This document shows positions 60,079 to 64,000 of a stretch of DNA of 64,000 nt, piece after piece; the first letter of the stretch is position 1, and the number at the start of each line of letters is the position of its first letter. The translations under genes and the position numbers were made by a program. The stretch comes from Dickeya poaceiphila (GTDB taxonomy: Bacteria > Pseudomonadota > Gammaproteobacteria > Enterobacterales > Enterobacteriaceae), in the NCBI RefSeq assembly GCF_007858975.2, contig NZ_CP042220.2, positions 2,914,001 to 2,978,000 on the forward strand, in the 5' to 3' direction. The notes under the pieces were generated by a model. That model worked only from the letters and a program-made list of their open reading frames with translations. It ran no database searches and was not told where the DNA came from.

Positions 60079-60528
60079 ATGATGGCGCTGGTGCTGGAAA
60101 ACGCCCATTGGTTTTGGTTGTCGCTCGGAGGGCTGCTGCTGGCCGCTGAAATGCTGGGTGCGGGCGGCTATCTGTTATGGAGCGGCATCGCCGCGCTGCT
60201 TACCGGGATTCTCGCCTGGCTGTTGCCACTGAGCTGGACATGGCAATGCATTGCCTTTGCCGTACTGACGGTCGCGGCAGCACTGCTATGGTGGCAATGG
60301 CTGCGCCGTCGCCTCGAAAAGCAACCCCCGCCGGTGCTCAATCAACGTGGACAACAATTGATTGGCCTGCATACCACGTTGACCGAACCACTAATAAATG
60401 GTCTCGGTCGGGTCAACATTGGCGACAGCAGTTGGCGCGTACAGGCAGAGCAGGATCTGTCCGCCGGAACCGTGGTGGAAGTTACCGCTGTGGAAGGTAT
60501 TACGCTACATGTGCGACCACGCCTCTGA
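60079..60528 (+). CDS. ybbJ: NfeD-family membrane protein YbbJ
   Basis: A 149-residue protein with three to four membrane segments in the first 80 residues and a C-terminal OB-fold-type domain ([28 protein letters not shown] in outline), characteristic of short NfeD proteins that work with an SPFH partner. The start is ATG 60079 or 60082 (two Met in a row). It lies 2 bp past qmcA. It is convergent with cueR; the 60-bp gap shows no clear terminator. Confidence 0.93.
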   Translation: MMALVLENAHWFWLSLGGLLLAAEMLGAGGYLLWSGIAALLTGILAWLLPLSWTWQCIAFAVLTVAAALLWWQWLRRRLEKQPPPVLNQRGQQLIGLHTTLTEPLINGLGRVNIGDSSWRVQAEQDLSAGTVVEVTAVEGITLHVRPRL

Positions 60529-60588
60529 GGGTGCAACCGGCCCGGTCAGTTAGTGCTGCCGCATCGCCATTATTATCTGCGTCACATG

Positions 60589-61014
60589 TTATGACGTCTG
60601 ATGTTTTCCTCCTGATGTTGCGTGGCAGCACCCCGCCAGCTGGGTAATAATCGGGCATTCAGCGCTACTGTCGCCGGGACAGGACTCTGCCAGCGACACC
60701 AGGCGCTGACGCATCACTTTGAGTTCTTCGATTTGCTGCTCAATATCCTGCACTTTCTGTAATGTGCGAGCCTTAACATCGGCGCTATGTCGCATCGGAT
60801 CATTGAATAGGGTCACCAGTTCTCGGCATTCCTCCAGCGTGAATCCCACCTGACGAGCCTGACGCAATAGCGTCAGCTCTTCGATATGGTGAAGATTATA
60901 ACTGCGGTAACCATTTTCGCATCGCAGTGGCGCCGTCATCAGCCCTTTTTCTTCATAGAAACGTATGGTCTTGCTGGTCAGCCCGGTTTTTTTTGCCACA
61001 TCACTGATATTCAT
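60589..61014 (-). CDS. cueR: Copper-responsive MerR-type regulator CueR
   Basis: CueR activates copA (and cueO elsewhere) when it binds Cu(I), Ag(I) or Au(I). The 141-residue product has the MerR helix-turn-helix [25 protein letters not shown] in outline, a long dimerisation helix and the metal loop with C112 and C120 ([10 protein letters not shown]), exactly at the E. coli positions. The C-terminal tail has an extra [10 protein letters not shown] region rich in Cys/His. Its start faces the copA promoter region, which holds a CueR-type site. Confidence 0.96.
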   Translation of the reverse strand: MNISDVAKKTGLTSKTIRFYEEKGLMTAPLRCENGYRSYNLHHIEELTLLRQARQVGFTLEECRELVTLFNDPMRHSADVKARTLQKVQDIEQQIEELKVMRQRLVSLAESCPGDSSAECPIITQLAGCCHATSGGKHQTS

Positions 61015-61023
61015 ATTCCCCCC

Positions 61024-61054
61024 TTGACCCTTCCCTTGCTGGAAGGTTTACGCT
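61024..61054 (+). promoter_or_regulatory. copA promoter with CueR operator
   Basis: TTGACC (-35) and TACGCT (-10) are separated by 19 bp, the over-long spacer of MerR-family promoters. The spacer carries the dyad CTTCC-CTTGCT-GGAAG, nearly as in the E. coli copA promoter. CueR bound here distorts the DNA to allow transcription when copper is present. Confidence 0.93.
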
Positions 61055-61137
61055 TCAGGCAGTGTTTAGAACTAATCAAAATCACGTTTGTGGTCAATGT
61101 CTTTGACGTTTGGTCGTGATCACCAAGGAGTATTATT

Positions 61138-63900
61138 ATGTCGCAAACTATACTGCTTTCATTGCAGGGACTATCCTGCGAACACTGTGTCGGTAGGGTA
61201 AAAAAAGCGCTGGAATCCCGGTCGGATGTAGAACTGGCCGAGGTATCGCTGAAATACGCCAAAATCACTGGCGAAGCCGACAAACAGTCGCTGGTAGCCG
61301 CCATTGAAGCAGCAGGCTACGAAGCCAGCCCAGCTGTCGCGCCGACTGTCACCCTGCAACTCTCCGGTCTCAACTGCCAGCACTGCGTGGCCTCAACCCG
61401 CAAAGCGCTGGAAGCCATACAGGGCGTAGTGGCAACAGACGTGACCCTGCAACAGGCGGCAGTTTATGGCGAGGTTGAACCGCAGGTGCTGGTGACTGCG
61501 GTTGAGCAGGCCGGTTTTCATGCCACGCTGGCACAGGAGAACACCCTCCCAAAATCTGAGCCGCTGACACCCCACGCCTCCTCGCCGGACAGGCTGTCAG
61601 CGGCTTTCAATCACGTTCCGGCACACACCCCACCTGCTAACGACGTTATCCATAATGATGACAGCGTCCAGCTATTGCTGAGTGGCATGAGTTGCGCCAG
61701 CTGCGTCAGCCGGGTACAACGAGCACTACAAAGCGTTCCCGGCGTTACGCAGGCACGCGTCAACCTGGCTGAACGTAGCGCGCTGGTCAACGGCAGCACG
61801 TCACATCAGGCGCTAATCGCTGCCGTACAAAACGCAGGCTATGGTGCGGAAATCATTCTTGATGAGGCTGAACGGCGTGCCCGGCAGGAGCAGACATCGC
61901 GTCAGGCTATTCGGCGTTTTCGCTGGCAGGCTGCTTTGGCGCTGGCGCTCGGCATCCCGCTGATGGTCTGGGGAATGATCGGCGATAATATGATGCTCAC
62001 CGACAACAACCGCTCTGGCTGGTTGCTGGTCGGGACCGGAACGCTGATGGTTATGATCGCCGCCGGCGGGCATTTTTATCGTAATGCCTGGCGCAGCCTG
62101 ATAAACGGCAGCGCTACTATGGATACGCTAGTGGCGCTCGGCACCGGCTCAGCCTGGCTTTACTCTATTACTGTCAACCTGTGGCCGACAGCATTTCCGA
62201 TAGAAGCACGCCATCTTTATTACGAAGCCAGCGCCATGATTATTGGCCTGATCAATCTCGGCCATGCGCTGGAACAACGCGCCCGCCAACGTTCATCACA
62301 GGCGTTAGAACGCTTGCTGGACTTAACGCCGCCAACAGCGCGTGTGGTCACCCCGCAAGGTGACCGCGTGATCCCGCTGGCAGAGGTACAAACGGGCATG
62401 ACGCTGCGCCTGACCACCGGTGACCGCGTTCCGGTGGACGGTCTGCTTGAGCAAGGAGAACTGTGGATTGACGAAGCCATGCTCACTGGCGAGCCGATCC
62501 CGCAACAAAAGGCGGCAGGCGACAAGGTGCACGCCGGTACCCTGGTACAGGATGGCAGCGCTACGTTGCACGCGGGGGCTATCGGTAACCAGACCACGCT
62601 GGCGCGCATCATCCATCTGGTGCGTCAGGCTCAGAGCAGCAAACCCGCAATAGGCCAGTTGACTGACCGAATTTCTGCCGTCTTTGTACCGGCCGTGGTA
62701 GCGATAGCGTTGTTAAGCGGCGCCATCTGGTACGTTGTTGGTCCAGCCCCTCATATCGTGTACACGCTGGTGATTGTGACCACGGTACTGATCATCGCCT
62801 GCCCCTGCGCACTGGGGCTGGCGACGCCGATGTCGATTATCTCCGGTGTCGGGCGGGCTGCCGAGCTGGGCATTCTGGTACGGGATGCCGATGCGCTGCA
62901 ACAAGCCAGCCAGCTTGATGTATTGGTGTTCGATAAAACCGGAACGTTGACGCAAGGCAAACCACGCGTGGTGGCAATTCACACTTTTGGCGAGATCAGC
63001 AAATCGCAGGCGTTGCGCTGGGCTGCGTCGCTGGAACACGGCGCTAGTCATCCGCTGGCCCAGTCCATCATCGAGTGTGCTGACGGTGTAACGCTGAGCA
63101 CAGTCACGCAATTTCGCACCCTGCCCGGTCTGGGCGTCAGTGGGCTGGTCGAAGGCACGCCGTTGCTGCTCGGCAATCCGGCCCTGCTGGCAGCGCATCA
63201 GATCTCACTGGCTGACGGTGAAAACTCACCCCGTGACTGGCTGGAAAAACAGTCAGCGCTCGGCATGACACCGGTGTTGTTGGCGGCGAACGGTCAGGTG
63301 GCGGCGCTGTTTTCGGTACAGGATACCCTGCGTCAGGACAGCGTTAGTGCGTTGCAGCGACTCCATCGTCAAGGCTATCAGTTGGTGATGCTGACTGGCG
63401 ATAATGCAGCGACTGCACAGGTTATTGCCCACGAAGTCGGCATCGAACAGGTTATCGCCGGAATATTGCCGGACGGCAAAGCCGAGGCTATTCGCCACCT
63501 GCAGTCGCAGGGGAAAAAAGTCGCCATGATTGGTGATGGCATCAACGACGCACCCGCGTTGGCGCAAGCCGACGTGGGGATAGCCATGGGCGGCGGCAGC
63601 GATATCGCGGTCGAAACCGCCGCTATGACGCTGATGCGCCACAGCCTGCACGGCGTCGCCGATGCACTGGCGCTTTCCAAAGCAACATTGGGCAACATGA
63701 AACAGAACCTGCTGGGCGCTTTTATCTATAACACGCTGGGTATTCCGATTGCCGCCGGCATACTCTATCCATTAACCGGAACCCTGCTAAGCCCGGTCGT
63801 CGCCGGTGCGGCGATGGCGCTCTCATCCATTACCGTGGTCAGCAACGCCAACCGGCTACTACGTTTCACCCCGCCTGACGCACCAGTCAGGAATGACTAA
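61138..63900 (+). CDS. copA: Copper-exporting P1B-type ATPase CopA with three heavy-metal domains
   Basis: CopA pumps Cu(I) out of the cytoplasm. The 920-residue product has three N-terminal metal-binding domains with C-x-x-C at C14/C17 (LSCEHC), C80/C83 (LNCQHC) and C186/C189 (MSCASC); E. coli CopA (834 residues) has two. A linker of about 40 residues separates domains 2 and 3. Eight membrane segments, the phosphatase loop LTGEP, the ion-site CPC ([12 protein letters not shown]), the phosphorylation site DKTGTLT, HP motif (ASHPLAQ) and [10 protein letters not shown] hinge are intact. ATG 61138 has AAGGAG upstream. CueR control is clear from the promoter. Confidence 0.97.
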   Translation: MSQTILLSLQGLSCEHCVGRVKKALESRSDVELAEVSLKYAKITGEADKQSLVAAIEAAGYEASPAVAPTVTLQLSGLNCQHCVASTRKALEAIQGVVATDVTLQQAAVYGEVEPQVLVTAVEQAGFHATLAQENTLPKSEPLTPHASSPDRLSAAFNHVPAHTPPANDVIHNDDSVQLLLSGMSCASCVSRVQRALQSVPGVTQARVNLAERSALVNGSTSHQALIAAVQNAGYGAEIILDEAERRARQEQTSRQAIRRFRWQAALALALGIPLMVWGMIGDNMMLTDNNRSGWLLVGTGTLMVMIAAGGHFYRNAWRSLINGSATMDTLVALGTGSAWLYSITVNLWPTAFPIEARHLYYEASAMIIGLINLGHALEQRARQRSSQALERLLDLTPPTARVVTPQGDRVIPLAEVQTGMTLRLTTGDRVPVDGLLEQGELWIDEAMLTGEPIPQQKAAGDKVHAGTLVQDGSATLHAGAIGNQTTLARIIHLVRQAQSSKPAIGQLTDRISAVFVPAVVAIALLSGAIWYVVGPAPHIVYTLVIVTTVLIIACPCALGLATPMSIISGVGRAAELGILVRDADALQQASQLDVLVFDKTGTLTQGKPRVVAIHTFGEISKSQALRWAASLEHGASHPLAQSIIECADGVTLSTVTQFRTLPGLGVSGLVEGTPLLLGNPALLAAHQISLADGENSPRDWLEKQSALGMTPVLLAANGQVAALFSVQDTLRQDSVSALQRLHRQGYQLVMLTGDNAATAQVIAHEVGIEQVIAGILPDGKAEAIRHLQSQGKKVAMIGDGINDAPALAQADVGIAMGGGSDIAVETAAMTLMRHSLHGVADALALSKATLGNMKQNLLGAFIYNTLGIPIAAGILYPLTGTLLSPVVAGAAMALSSITVVSNANRLLRFTPPDAPVRND

Positions 63901-63916
63901 ATCGGAAAACCGCCCA

Positions 63917-63944
63917 GGCGCGATGCTTTTTGCCAGCTCGCGCC
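63917..63944 (+). terminator. Possible copA terminator
   Basis: GGCGCGA (63917-63923) and TCGCGCC (63938-63944) form a 7-bp stem with a 14-base loop containing a T run, starting 17 bases past the copA stop. No T run follows the stem, so the call is weak. The last 56 bases of the window show nothing further. Confidence 0.3.
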
Positions 63945-64000
63945 AGGTTCCACAGCAGAATTCCCTGTTATGCTCCCCAGCACATGCCGAATTAGCGATA

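Overview
The window is a stretch of enterobacterial chromosome. Its proteins look like close homologues of E. coli K-12 proteins, but the gene order fits a soft-rot member of the Pectobacteriaceae (Dickeya or a near relative). That placement is inferred from remembered protein similarity and synteny; the genus is not proven here. About 54 protein genes, one likely small RNA (micF) and one full-length ERIC element can be supported. I see no phage, insertion sequence, CRISPR array, tRNA or rRNA.

Layout. (1) 1-16.2 kb is a housekeeping block: dapE (3' end), an M15 peptidase, ypfN, ypfH, tmcA, a DUF441 membrane protein, purC, bamC, dapA, gcvR, bcp, bepA, yfgD, hda, uraA, upp, purM, purN. It covers lysine/cell-wall precursors, purine and uracil metabolism, outer-membrane assembly and control of DnaA. 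(2) 16.2-21.6 kb is the galactose/methyl-galactoside system galS-mglBAC, with two almost identical GalR/GalS operators, each beside a CRP site. (3) 21.7-26.9 kb is accessory uptake: an amino-acid-type binding protein plus permease without an ATPase, then a siderophore binding protein plus TonB-dependent receptor behind a possible Fur box. (4) 27-33 kb is speG and the ybbP-ybbA / tesA-ybbO-cnoX cluster. (5) 33-42.3 kb is yfaY, yfaZ and the complete menaquinone operon menF-D-H-B-C-E on the minus strand. (6) 42.3-51 kb is an intergenic region with an ERIC-ended element and a micF-like RNA, then a major facilitator gene almost touching rcsD, then rcsB and the convergent rcsC. (7) 51-59 kb is gyrA, ubiG, and nrdA-nrdB-yfaE with NrdR and DnaA sites. 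(8) 59-64 kb is qmcA-ybbJ, cueR and copA with a clear CueR-type promoter.

Most of the window is ordinary core genome. The points most worth a second look are: the micF-like RNA kept at the rcsD locus with no ompC beside it; a transporter gene placed 4 nt before rcsD; a 188-bp element with ERIC ends but a different core; three hairpins in the nrdA-nrdB spacer; the conserved CTG start of hda; the split of the E. coli-type cueR-qmcA-ybb cluster into two blocks; and two transport systems that lack part of their machinery. I found no convincing new defence, toxin or mobile system.
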